Of a stretch of DNA of 64,000 nt, positions 1 through 7,474 are shown in pieces. The DNA comes from CAMLHU01 sp049680185. Lineage in GTDB: Bacteria; Gemmatimonadota; Gemmatimonadetes; Gemmatimonadales; GWC2-71-9. Below the pieces are notes generated by a model. The model was given only the letters and a program-made list of their open reading frames with translations, was not told the DNA's origin and searched no databases. The DNA lies in assembly GCA_049680185.1 (NCBI GenBank), contig JBAUHI010000032.1:1-64000 (forward strand). Reading direction: 5' to 3'. Position 1 is the stretch's first letter. The number at the start of each line of letters is the position of its first letter. The translations under genes were made by a program, and so were the position numbers.

Positions 1-1841
1 TCCGGACCGCCACCGACGACGAACGCGACCTCAACGAAACGCTCACGACGCTCTCCCGCTACCTCGGTCTCGTGGCGCTCGCGGCGCTCCTCCTCGGCGG
101 GATCGGCGTCGCGAGCGCATCGCACGAACTCATCACCCGCCGTATCGACACTATCGCCGTGATGCGATGCCTGGGCGCCTCCGGCAACGTGATGTTGCTG
201 GCCTATCTGCTGCAGGCCGCGGGTGTCGGAATGGTCGGCGGTGCGGTCGGTGCGGCGGGGGGCACCCTCCTCCAGCTGGCCATTCCTCACCTGCTCCACG
301 GGTTCGTCCCGGTGAACGTCAGGGTGACACCCGACCCCGCCACGATCGCGCTGGGCGTCGGGATCGGCCTCTGGGTCACGGTCGCGTTCGCCCTCGGCCC
401 TCTCCTCGGGGTGCGACGGGTGCCGCCGCTCGCCGCCCTCCGTCGAGACACCGATGTCGCGCCCGCGGCGCGGGATCCGTGGCGCTGGGCCGCCTGGGTC
501 GTCATCATGGCGAGCGTGGTATCGCTGGCCGCCTTGCAGGTGCGGAGCGTCCTTGCCGGCGTGGGATTCAGCGTGGGGCTCGGGGTCGCGGTGGGCGCGC
601 TGGCGCTGGCGGCATTCGTGCTGATCCGCATCGCTCGGAAAGTGCCGGCATCGCTGCCATATCCGTGGCGGCAGGGGATCGCCAACCTCCACCGTCCCGC
701 CAATCAGACCGGTGCTGTCGTCCTGGCACTGGGATTCGGCGCGTTCATCCTGATCACCCTTATGCTGGTGGAGCGAAGCCTCCTCGCCCGCTTTGCGATC
801 GATGGGCGCCCCGACCGCCCCGATCTCGTGATCTTCGATGTCCAACCCGATCAACGGAGCGGCATCGCGGACGTCCTGCGGGAAGGTGGCGCACCCGCCG
901 GCACTTTCACGGCCATCGTGCCGATGCGGATCAGTGCACTCAAGGGACGCACCATCTCGGCCATCATTGCCGACACCGCGCGAGACTCGGCACGCCCCCG
1001 GCAACGGCGTACGCCGGGCTGGGCGCTCCGACGCGAATACCGGTCGACCTATCGCGATTCTGCGGCCACATCGGAACGGATCACCGACGGCCGCTGGTGG
1101 CATCCGGGAGACGGCACTCAACGTCCGGTCCCGATCAGTGTGGAGGAAGGCCTGGCCCACGACCTCGGCTTGGCCGTGGGCGACACGATGACGTGGGACG
1201 TCCAGGGGGTGGAGATCCCGACGCGGGTGGCCAACCTGCGGCACGTCGAGTGGGCGCGCTTCGAGCCCAACTTCTTCGTCGTCTTTCCTGACGGACCGCT
1301 CGCTGGAGCGCCGCAGAGCCTGGTGACGCTCACCCGGGCCTCGAACCCCGACCAGCGTGCCCGGCTGCAGCGCGCCATCGTCGAACGCTTTCCCAACGTG
1401 AGCGTCATCGATGCCTCGCTGCTGGCGCGGAACCTGGGCGACCTGATCGCTCGGGTGACCCTGGCGGTGCGGTTCCTGGCGCTCTTCTGCCTGGCGGCCG
1501 GTGCGGTGGTCCTGATCGGCGCGGTGGCGGCGAGTCGTCGGCAGCGACTGCGTGAAGGCGTTCTCCTCAAGACCCTGGGCGCCACCCGACGCCAGGTGAT
1601 CCGGATCGCCTTGGCCGAGTACGCGGCACTGGGCGTGCTGTCAGCGGCCGCGGCCACCTTGCTCGCCTTGGGCGCGTCCTGGATGCTCATGCGCTCCCGC
1701 TTCCAGTTGCCGTTCGTGGTCCCGGTGGGCGAGCTCCTGGCGGTGGCGGCGGGTCTCGCGGCACTGGCCGCCGCCGTGGGGCTCTGGACGGGGCGGGAGG
1801 TGTTCCAGGACACACCGCTCGAGGTGCTGCGCGCGGAGTGA
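1..1841 (+). CDS. ABC transporter permease, FtsX/YbbP type (5' truncated)
   Basis: The reading frame is open to the left edge, so the true start lies outside the window; about 613 residues are visible. The order is an FtsX-like membrane block at the N-terminus (GGIGVASASHELITRR followed by MRCLGA), a hydrophobic middle, an extracytoplasmic stretch at roughly residues 250-420, and a second FtsX block ending in TPLEVLRAE. Two FtsX domains with the RRxDTxAVxRCLGA-like motif are typical of the YbbP group of predicted permeases, which pair with a LolD-like ATPase; that ATPase should lie to the left. Substrate unknown. It ends at an inverted-repeat island, consistent with the end of an operon. Confidence 0.85.
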   Translation, partial: RTATDDERDLNETLTTLSRYLGLVALAALLLGGIGVASASHELITRRIDTIAVMRCLGASGNVMLLAYLLQAAGVGMVGGAVGAAGGTLLQLAIPHLLHGFVPVNVRVTPDPATIALGVGIGLWVTVAFALGPLLGVRRVPPLAALRRDTDVAPAARDPWRWAAWVVIMASVVSLAALQVRSVLAGVGFSVGLGVAVGALALAAFVLIRIARKVPASLPYPWRQGIANLHRPANQTGAVVLALGFGAFILITLMLVERSLLARFAIDGRPDRPDLVIFDVQPDQRSGIADVLREGGAPAGTFTAIVPMRISALKGRTISAIIADTARDSARPRQRRTPGWALRREYRSTYRDSAATSERITDGRWWHPGDGTQRPVPISVEEGLAHDLGLAVGDTMTWDVQGVEIPTRVANLRHVEWARFEPNFFVVFPDGPLAGAPQSLVTLTRASNPDQRARLQRAIVERFPNVSVIDASLLARNLGDLIARVTLAVRFLALFCLAAGAVVLIGAVAASRRQRLREGVLLKTLGATRRQVIRIALAEYAALGVLSAAAATLLALGASWMLMRSRFQLPFVVPVGELLAVAAGLAALAAAVGLWTGREVFQDTPLEVLRAE

Positions 1842-2082
1842 ACTAGGTGGCGCGTGGCGGGTGGCGAGTTCGTGTCACCCCGTCTGTCATCCCGAGCGCA
1901 GCGAGGGACCTGCATTGATGGAATCGGAGAGCGCTGCGGGCATCGGTGGCGAGGATGATAGGTCCCTCGCTGCGCTCGGGATGACAGCAGCTGGCGTTCG
2001 TTGACACGTGATGGCCACTTGGCGCGCCACTCGGCGCGGGCTACTTTAGCCGAGACTCGAACCCCGACCCAGAGGATCCCGA
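1842..2082. repeat. Composite inverted-repeat island with a perfect 28-bp palindrome
   Basis: The gap holds a perfect 28-bp inverted repeat, 1884-1911 against 1960-1987, separated by 48 nt. Its outer end reads CTGTCATCCCGAG, a variant of the CGTCATCCTGAG family found elsewhere in the window. Outside it, the left flank has GGTGGCG/GTGGCGG words (about 1846-1867) and the right flank has degenerate reverse complements (about 2005-2035). It can fold as a long hairpin after the permease stop codon and may end transcription. TACTTT at 2041-2046 could be the fabI -10 element; no clear -35 box is visible. Confidence 0.8.
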
Positions 2083-2976
2083 ATGCTCCCCATTGACCTG
2101 TCGGGCAAGCGTGCCCTTGTGGCCGGTGTCGCCGACGACGGCGGGTTCGGATTCGCCATCGCCAAGGGGCTGGCCGAGGCCGGCGCCACCGTGTGCGTCG
2201 GGACGTGGCCGCCCGCGATGAACATCTTCGAGAACCTGCTGGAACGCGGGAAGATGGACGCATCGATGACCCTGGCCTCGGGCCAGAAGATGGCGTTCGA
2301 GAAGATCTACCCGCTCGATGCCGGCTACGACACGCTGGAGGACGCCCCAGCGGACGTCCGCGACAACAAGCGCTACCGCGAGCGCGGGGATTTTTCGATC
2401 AAGGGCCTCGCGGACCGGCTCGTGGCGGATTTCGGAAGTCCCTGCCTCGACATCATGGTGCATTCACTCGCCAACGGGCCGGAAGTGAAGAATCCGTTGC
2501 TCGAGACCTCTCGCGCCGGGTATCTCGGCGCAGTGAGCGTGAGCGCCTACAGCAACATCGGCCTGATCCGTCGGCTGGGGCCGTTGATGCGACCGGACGC
2601 AAGCTGCCTCTCGCTCACCTACATGGCGGGCGAGCGGGTCATCCCCGGGTATGGCGGCGGGATGTCCTCGGCCAAGGCGGCGCTCGAGGCCGATACCCGG
2701 ACGCTGGCCTTCGAGGCGGGGCGAAAGTGGGGGATCCGGGTCAACACCATCTCCGCCGGCCCCTGGGCCTCACGGGCGGCGAGCGCCATCGGGTTCATCG
2801 ACACGATGATCAAGTACGCCAAGGTCAATTCGCCCATTCCCCGGGAACTTGAGGCCACCGACGTCGGCAATACGGCCGCCTTCCTGCTCTCGCCCCTCGC
2901 CCGCGGGATCACCGGCACCACGGTGTACGTCGACAACGGGTTCCATTCGATGGGGATGGCCGTCGATCCGAGCTGA
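2083..2976 (+). CDS. fabI: Enoyl-[acyl-carrier-protein] reductase, plant/chlamydial-type FabI
   Basis: It reduces trans-2-enoyl-ACP with NAD(P)H, the last step of each fatty-acid elongation cycle. The 297 residues form one Rossmann SDR domain: the N-terminal nucleotide loop AGVADDGGFGFAIAKGL, then HSLANGPEV at 127-135, and the catalytic tyrosines Y180 and Y190 with K198 in ERVIPGYGGGMSSAK. It carries the longer loop (NIFENLLERGKMD region) that separates plant and chlamydial ENR from the shorter E. coli FabI, and the C-terminus VYVDNGFHSMGM matches that group. Single gene between an island and a convergent kinase gene. The ATG at 2083 directly precedes the conserved N-terminus. Confidence 0.96.
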   Translation: MLPIDLSGKRALVAGVADDGGFGFAIAKGLAEAGATVCVGTWPPAMNIFENLLERGKMDASMTLASGQKMAFEKIYPLDAGYDTLEDAPADVRDNKRYRERGDFSIKGLADRLVADFGSPCLDIMVHSLANGPEVKNPLLETSRAGYLGAVSVSAYSNIGLIRRLGPLMRPDASCLSLTYMAGERVIPGYGGGMSSAKAALEADTRTLAFEAGRKWGIRVNTISAGPWASRAASAIGFIDTMIKYAKVNSPIPRELEATDVGNTAAFLLSPLARGITGTTVYVDNGFHSMGMAVDPS

Positions 2977-3048
2977 CGCCGTAGCGAGGACCGGATAGCG
3001 AGAAACGAGAAGCGGCAGACACCCTTCTCGCTTCTCGTTCCTCGACCC
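2977..3048. terminator. Imperfect inverted repeat between convergent genes
   Basis: Between the fabI stop and the kinase stop (minus strand), AGCGAGAAACGAGAAGCG (about 2998-3014) faces CTTCTCGCTTCTCGTTCCTCG (about 3024-3044). The facing words can pair in several registers. The short gap between convergent genes fits a bidirectional terminator. No strong T-run is visible. Confidence 0.45.
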
Positions 3049-5388
3049 CTACCCCGCCCCCACCACCTGCCCCACCACCTGGGCGAGCGCCTCGAAACTG
3101 AAGGGCTTTTCGATGACCGGACGGTCGGTCCGGCCGAGCAGCGCCGCCACGTCCGGTGAGGCGACATCTCCGGTCATGATGATCACGCGGGCATGCAGGT
3201 CGGGCCGCACCATGGCCAATCGCCCGACCAGTTCGACGCCTGAGAGCCCCGGCATCTTGAGGTCGGTAAGCACGAGGTCATAGCCACCGATCGGTGCCGC
3301 GAGGCATCGCGCCAATGCGTCATCTCCATCGGAGGCCTCGACCACTTCCCAACCCTGTCGGGCGAACCATCGGCGCAGGGCGAGCCGGATGGCCGACTCG
3401 TCCTCCACGACCAGGACCCTTCCGCTCTCTGCACCCTTCGCCAACGGGACGGTCTCCGCCGGAGACGGGTCGGTCACCACCGGCCCCATCGCCGGGAACA
3501 CGGTCGTGAAGCGCGCCCCGCTGCCGGGTGGCAGCAGGTTCTCGGCGTGAATGGTGGCACCATGCGCTTCGACGATCCCGAGGGTCACGAATAGCCCAAG
3601 ACCGGTGCCTGCGCCCTCGCGTTTGGTCGTGAAGAACGGCTCGAAGATGCGTGGCAGGATCTCCGGCGCCATCCCGGGACCGGTGTCGTCGACGAGGAGC
3701 GATACCCCCGATCCCGTCGTGCGGGCCTCGACCGTGACGGTCCCGCCCGGACCCGCCGACTGCAGCCCATTCTGGATCAGGTTGACCAGCACCTGCTGGA
3801 CGCCCGTGGGATCGGCGTCGAGGTCGAGAACGTGGTCGGGCAACTGGGTCACGAGTCGGACCTTCAGCTGCTCCGCGACGGGCTTGAGTCCCGCCACGAC
3901 GCCGAGCACCAACGACTTGACCGGTACCCGCTCCCGGTGGACATCGCGACCCCGCACAACGGCCAGGAGATCCCTGACGATCGCGCGGGCGCGTTGGGCC
4001 TGCTGATGCACCACCAGCAGCAGCTCGCGATCTTCCGCGGCGAGGTGCGGGATGGCCGCCACTTCATCGGTCAGGTGCAGGATCGCCGTGAGCGGGTTGT
4101 TGAGCTCGTGCGCCACGCCCGACACCAGTCGGCCGACAGACGAGAGCTTGGCCTCCTGGAGCAGCTCCGCCTGAGTGGCAATAAGTCGCTGGTATGCGGT
4201 GCGAAGCTCCTGCCCGTCGGCGCGGACCCGGACGGCCATCTGGTCGAAGGCCGAGGCGAGGGCGGCGATCTCGTCGGTGCCGGGATAGCCCACCGCGGCG
4301 ACATCGACCCTGCCGGCCGCCATCTCGATGGCCGCGGCCCTGATCCTGCCCAACGGGCGTACCAGGCTCAGTGCCAGGGCGCGCAGGACGGCGAACCCGA
4401 TCGCCATGGCCGCCAGCAGCGCGACGAGCGCGAGCAGTGCGGTGTGCTCCAGGTCGCGAGCGTAGTCGCGGAATGGCGAAGTCGCCACCAACACCAGCCC
4501 TGGCGACCGGGCACCGACAAGCGACCGTGTGGCCACCACCTGATCGATCCCCTGACGGCTGGTGAACCAGCCATCAGGGCCGGTGAGGATCCGACCGATA
4601 TCGTCGATGCCCGCATCCTCCAGCAGCATCGGTGCCCCGGCGCCCGCGACGATCCGGCCCGTGCCGCGGTCGACGACGAACGCGGTCGTATGATCGCCGA
4701 TGGCACCCATCGCCTGGGTCAACGCCGCAGCGTCCCCGGCGGTGGCGGCAAGGATATCGCCGAGCCTTTGACCGCGGATGGCCTCGAGGCGCGACTGTGC
4801 CTGGGTGAGGCTGATGAGGAAGACCGGCATCCCGAAGCCGAGCGCCACGGCAGCACCGACCACCATCAGCCTGCCGTAGAGCCCGGTCCCCGTGAGTCCG
4901 CCGACGGGAAGTGCCGAGCGGCGGATCGATGCTTCGGCCAGCAGGTAGGCCGCCGCGCCGAGGATCACGCCCAGCACCACTCCCTGCACCAGCACCTTGG
5001 CCGCTTCGACGTACGGCAACGCCGCGAAAAGCCGGAGCTGGATGGCGCCGAGGGCATAGCCGCCGGAGCTCACCGTGAGGGCGAGCAGTCCGGCCCGGCG
5101 CGGCAACAATGCGATGTCGCGAGAGGCCCCGGAATGGCCGGACTCGTGGCGCCAGGCCATCCGACGCCAGAGCAGCCAGGTCCCGAGCACCACGCCGAGC
5201 CATCCGACCACCGGCACTTCCCAGGCATAGCAGATGACGACCCAGCGGAGCTGGTCGGCGTTGACACGCCACCAGACCGCAGAGAACGCGATCCCGACCA
5301 CCCACCAGCAGAGCGTGCTGGTGAGCCAGAGGCGGAGCGCGAGTCGGCGGCCGAGGGAGTCGAGAGGGGTGCGCATGAGGCTCTTCAT
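3049..5388 (-). CDS. Hybrid membrane histidine kinase with C-terminal receiver domain
   Basis: Start chosen at 5388 (MKSLMRTPLDSL) because AGGTG lies 7 nt upstream; the longer frame to 5520 would overlap the divergent DUF423 gene and has no family-like sequence. That gives 779 residues. Five membrane segments lie in the first 200, followed by an extracytoplasmic sensor region (about 200-315), a sixth segment and HAMP (RPLGRIRAAAIEMAAG). Then come the phosphoacceptor H-box GVAHELNNPLTAI, the ATPase boxes (N: NLIQNGLQSA; G1: DDTGPGMA; F: FEPFFTTKREG; G2: GTGLGL) and a receiver domain with phospho-Asp in LVLTDLKMPG and the conserved Lys in VIEKPF. No response regulator gene is adjacent. Signal unknown. 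Confidence 0.93.
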   Translation of the reverse strand: MKSLMRTPLDSLGRRLALRLWLTSTLCWWVVGIAFSAVWWRVNADQLRWVVICYAWEVPVVGWLGVVLGTWLLWRRMAWRHESGHSGASRDIALLPRRAGLLALTVSSGGYALGAIQLRLFAALPYVEAAKVLVQGVVLGVILGAAAYLLAEASIRRSALPVGGLTGTGLYGRLMVVGAAVALGFGMPVFLISLTQAQSRLEAIRGQRLGDILAATAGDAAALTQAMGAIGDHTTAFVVDRGTGRIVAGAGAPMLLEDAGIDDIGRILTGPDGWFTSRQGIDQVVATRSLVGARSPGLVLVATSPFRDYARDLEHTALLALVALLAAMAIGFAVLRALALSLVRPLGRIRAAAIEMAAGRVDVAAVGYPGTDEIAALASAFDQMAVRVRADGQELRTAYQRLIATQAELLQEAKLSSVGRLVSGVAHELNNPLTAILHLTDEVAAIPHLAAEDRELLLVVHQQAQRARAIVRDLLAVVRGRDVHRERVPVKSLVLGVVAGLKPVAEQLKVRLVTQLPDHVLDLDADPTGVQQVLVNLIQNGLQSAGPGGTVTVEARTTGSGVSLLVDDTGPGMAPEILPRIFEPFFTTKREGAGTGLGLFVTLGIVEAHGATIHAENLLPPGSGARFTTVFPAMGPVVTDPSPAETVPLAKGAESGRVLVVEDESAIRLALRRWFARQGWEVVEASDGDDALARCLAAPIGGYDLVLTDLKMPGLSGVELVGRLAMVRPDLHARVIIMTGDVASPDVAALLGRTDRPVIEKPFSFEALAQVVGQVVGAG

Positions 5389-5437
5389 CAAGATGCACCT
5401 TGCGGCACGGCTGGGCCAGCCTGATATCTTCCCTCCC
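5389..5437 (+). promoter_or_regulatory. Divergent promoter region; -10 TATCTT close to the DUF423 start codon
   Basis: TATCTT at 5425-5430 sits 7 nt before the ATG at 5438, and TTGCGG at 5400-5405 could be a weak -35 box (19-nt spacer). If this is the -10 element, transcription would start at or beside the ATG and give a leaderless mRNA. On the minus strand AGGTG serves the kinase start. Confidence 0.4.
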
Positions 5438-5812
5438 ATGGATCGCACATTCGCAGCACTTGGCGCCCTGTCCGCCGCGATCGCCGTGGCGGCCGGCGCC
5501 TTCGGGGCCCACGCGCTCAAGGGACACCTCTCCCCTGATGATCTGGCCGTTTTCGAGACGAGCGCGAGGTACCAGATGTATCACGCGCTGGCACTCCTGG
5601 CCGTGGCGTGGGCAGCATCCCGATGGCCCGGCGGGGCGATGAATGCCGCAGGCTGGCTCTTCGTCATCGGGACCCTGCTCTTCTCCGGCAGCCTCTACGC
5701 CTTGGCGCTCTCAGGCGTGCGCTGGCTCGGCGCGGTCACGCCGCTCGGCGGACTTGCCTTCCTGGCGGGGTGGCTCTGCCTCGCAGTCGGCGCCTGGCGC
5801 GGCCGACCGTGA
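5438..5812 (+). CDS. DUF423 family small membrane protein
   Basis: The protein has 124 residues, close to the usual DUF423 (YgdD-like) length, with four predicted membrane helices. The N-terminal LGALSAAIAVAAGAFGAHAL, the DLAVFETSARYQMYHALALL segment and the late LGAVTPLGGLAFLAGW stretch are characteristic of the family. Its function is unknown; it is an inner-membrane protein. The ATG at 5438 is preferred over the longer frame, which has no conserved sequence before MDRTFAALG. The stop overlaps the start of the next gene (GTGA at 5809-5812), so the two are probably translated together. Confidence 0.9.
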   Translation: MDRTFAALGALSAAIAVAAGAFGAHALKGHLSPDDLAVFETSARYQMYHALALLAVAWAASRWPGGAMNAAGWLFVIGTLLFSGSLYALALSGVRWLGAVTPLGGLAFLAGWLCLAVGAWRGRP

Positions 5813-6399
5813 CCGACGGCGGGACCGAGTACGGCACCCTCCTGGTCCAGCTCGACCGCTGGTCCGCCGACGCGCATGCCCGGCATCCAGGGGTCATCCC
5901 CTGCCGCCTCGGATGTACCGCATGCTGCCATGGTCCGTTCGACATCTCCGCGGCCGATGCCGAGCTACTGGGTCAGGGGCTGCAGATGCTGGAGCCGGGA
6001 GTGCGGGCCGGTGTGCGCGAGCGGGCCGGACGGCTTTTGACCGCGATGCAACGGGCAGCACCGGAATGGGGGCCGCCCTGGCATATCGAGGACATCGGCG
6101 AGGATCGGTTCGACGAGCTGGTCGAGTCGCTGGCGAGTGAACCGTGCCCGCTCCTGGGCGCCGATGGCGGGTGCCTCGTGTATGCGCACCGGCCGGCGGT
6201 CTGCCGGATGATGGGACTCGGGATGCGGACACCGGAGGGCGATATCGACAACGCCTGCCCCATCCAGCACCAGTTCCCCGAATACACCGCACTCCCGCCG
6301 CAGCGGTTCGACCTGGCGGCGTTCGAGCGAGAGGAAGAGCGGCTGATCGTGCGGGCGGGCGGTGCCGAGACCACCATCGCGGCCGTGGCGGGAGCATAG
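5809..6399 (+). CDS. YkgJ-family cysteine cluster protein
   Basis: This 196-residue soluble protein has the metal-binding cysteine arrangement of the YkgJ (CxxxCxxCC) family: CRLGCTACCHGPFDIS near residue 27, then further cysteines in CPLLGADGGCLVYAHRPAVC and in NACPIQHQ. Members probably hold a zinc or iron-sulfur centre; the reaction is unknown, and some are linked to protein modification. The GTG start at 5809 overlaps the DUF423 stop. It ends before a strong bidirectional terminator shared with the convergent oxidase operon. Confidence 0.85.
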   Translation: MTDGGTEYGTLLVQLDRWSADAHARHPGVIPCRLGCTACCHGPFDISAADAELLGQGLQMLEPGVRAGVRERAGRLLTAMQRAAPEWGPPWHIEDIGEDRFDELVESLASEPCPLLGADGGCLVYAHRPAVCRMMGLGMRTPEGDIDNACPIQHQFPEYTALPPQRFDLAAFEREEERLIVRAGGAETTIAAVAGA

Positions 6400-6428
6400 G
6401 CAGCACTGCCGGTCAGGATGCCACAAGC

Positions 6429-6459
6429 AAGGGGCTCCGATGGGATATCGGGGCCCCTT
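6429..6459. terminator. Bidirectional intrinsic terminator
   Basis: A 13-bp stem (6429-6441 with 6447-6459, one G-T pair) closes a 5-nt loop. It has AA at the 5' foot and TTA at the 3' foot, so it can act on both strands between the YkgJ gene and the oxidase operon. Confidence 0.85.
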
Positions 6460-6481
6460 AATGTGCTACGGCCGATCTCCA

Positions 6482-6853
6482 TCAGCTGACCAAGTGCTGC
6501 AGGCCCCGGTTGTACGTGAAGAGGGTGAACAGCGCGACGATGACCACGACGGCGATGATGATCGGGAAGACGAAGGCGCCGCTGAAGATCCGGCTGTCAT
6601 TCTTCAGGTGCATGTAGAACGCGGCCACCAAGGCGAACTTGGCCGCGGAGAGCAGCACCAGCAGGAGGATGAAGTTCGGGTCGACGAACGAAGCGATGGC
6701 ACCCTTGATGCTGCCGTCGTGGATCGAGTAGGTCACGACCTCGAGCGCGGTCAGCGCGAACAGGATCAGCGCGATGGCGGTGTAGGTCTTCCACCCGGAG
6801 TGGCCGCGGGCCTCGGCGGGGGCGGGGGCGGCGGCGGCAGCGTGCGCATTCAT
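6482..6853 (-). CDS. Cytochrome c oxidase subunit IV (prokaryotic small subunit)
   Basis: The 123-residue protein starting MNAHAAAAAP has a short Ala/Pro-rich N-terminus and three membrane helices (about 22-45, 55-80, 92-115). FVDPNFILLLVLLSAAKFALVA and AAFYMHLKNDSR match the bacterial COX4-like small subunit. It is the last gene of the oxidase operon, 14 nt after coxC, and is thought to stabilise the complex rather than carry a cofactor. The longer frame to 6907 overlaps coxC and has no conserved residues, so the start at 6853 is preferred. Confidence 0.88.
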   Translation of the reverse strand: MNAHAAAAAPAPAEARGHSGWKTYTAIALILFALTALEVVTYSIHDGSIKGAIASFVDPNFILLLVLLSAAKFALVAAFYMHLKNDSRIFSGAFVFPIIIAVVVIVALFTLFTYNRGLQHLVS

Positions 6854-6867
6854 GGCGGTCGGACCCC

Positions 6868-7458
6868 TCACTTCATCAGGTAGACGACAGGGAAGATCAC
6901 GATCCACACCACGTCGACGAAATGCCAGTACAGTGCCGCGATCTCCAGGTTCAGCGCCTTCTCAGGCGTCAGCTTGCCGCGGAGGCCCTGGATGAAGAGC
7001 GTGATGAGCCAGAGCACGCCCACCGACACGTGGGTGCCGTGGAACCCGGTCAGGGTGAAGAAGCTCGCCCCGAACAGGTTGGTATGGATGGTCAGGCCCT
7101 TCTGGACGAAATGCGTGAACTCGTAGACCTGCATCCCGACGAAGAAGAGCCCGCACAGGATGGTGAGCCCCAGGAAGCTCAGGAACTGCCCCCGCTTGCC
7201 GTGCTGCAGGCCGTTCAAGGCCAGCACCACGAAGAATGAGCTGAACAGGAGGAGAGCGGTGCCGATGGTCACCAGCCCGATCTCGAGGATGTCGCTCGGG
7301 AACGGGCCGACCTTGCTCTGCCCCCGATAGATCACGTAGGTCGAGATCAGGGAGGCAAAGAAGAGGCACTCCGACCCGATGAAGATCCAGATCGCCAGCT
7401 TTCGGCTGTCGAGGCCGGTCGTGGTCGGCGGGTGCAATGCGTGCGCGTCGTGGGTCAC
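6868..7458 (-). CDS. coxC: Cytochrome c oxidase subunit III
   Basis: The 196-residue, five-helix short form of subunit III lacks the first two helices of the seven-helix mitochondrial type, as in caa3 and cytochrome bo oxidases. Visible family motifs are WIFIGSECLFFASLISTY, FFTLTGFHGTHVSVGV and ALYWHFVDVVWIVIFPVVYL. The GTG start at 7458 is chosen because GGAG lies 6 nt upstream and 17 nt separate it from the coxA stop. Third gene of the operon; membrane-bound, no redox centre. Confidence 0.93.
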   Translation of the reverse strand: MTHDAHALHPPTTTGLDSRKLAIWIFIGSECLFFASLISTYVIYRGQSKVGPFPSDILEIGLVTIGTALLLFSSFFVVLALNGLQHGKRGQFLSFLGLTILCGLFFVGMQVYEFTHFVQKGLTIHTNLFGASFFTLTGFHGTHVSVGVLWLITLFIQGLRGKLTPEKALNLEIAALYWHFVDVVWIVIFPVVYLMK

Positions 7459-7474
7459 ATCGATCTCCGAGGGG

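Noticed and set aside
3832..5424. 530-residue frame opposite the histidine kinase, and similar long antisense frames at 7976-9550 and 60907-62157
   Set aside because: High-GC antisense shadows rich in Arg, Gly, Asp and His with no domains; the opposite strand carries unmistakable genes.
5389..5520. Longer start of the histidine kinase
   Set aside because: It would overlap the divergent DUF423 gene and its promoter, with no family-like residues.
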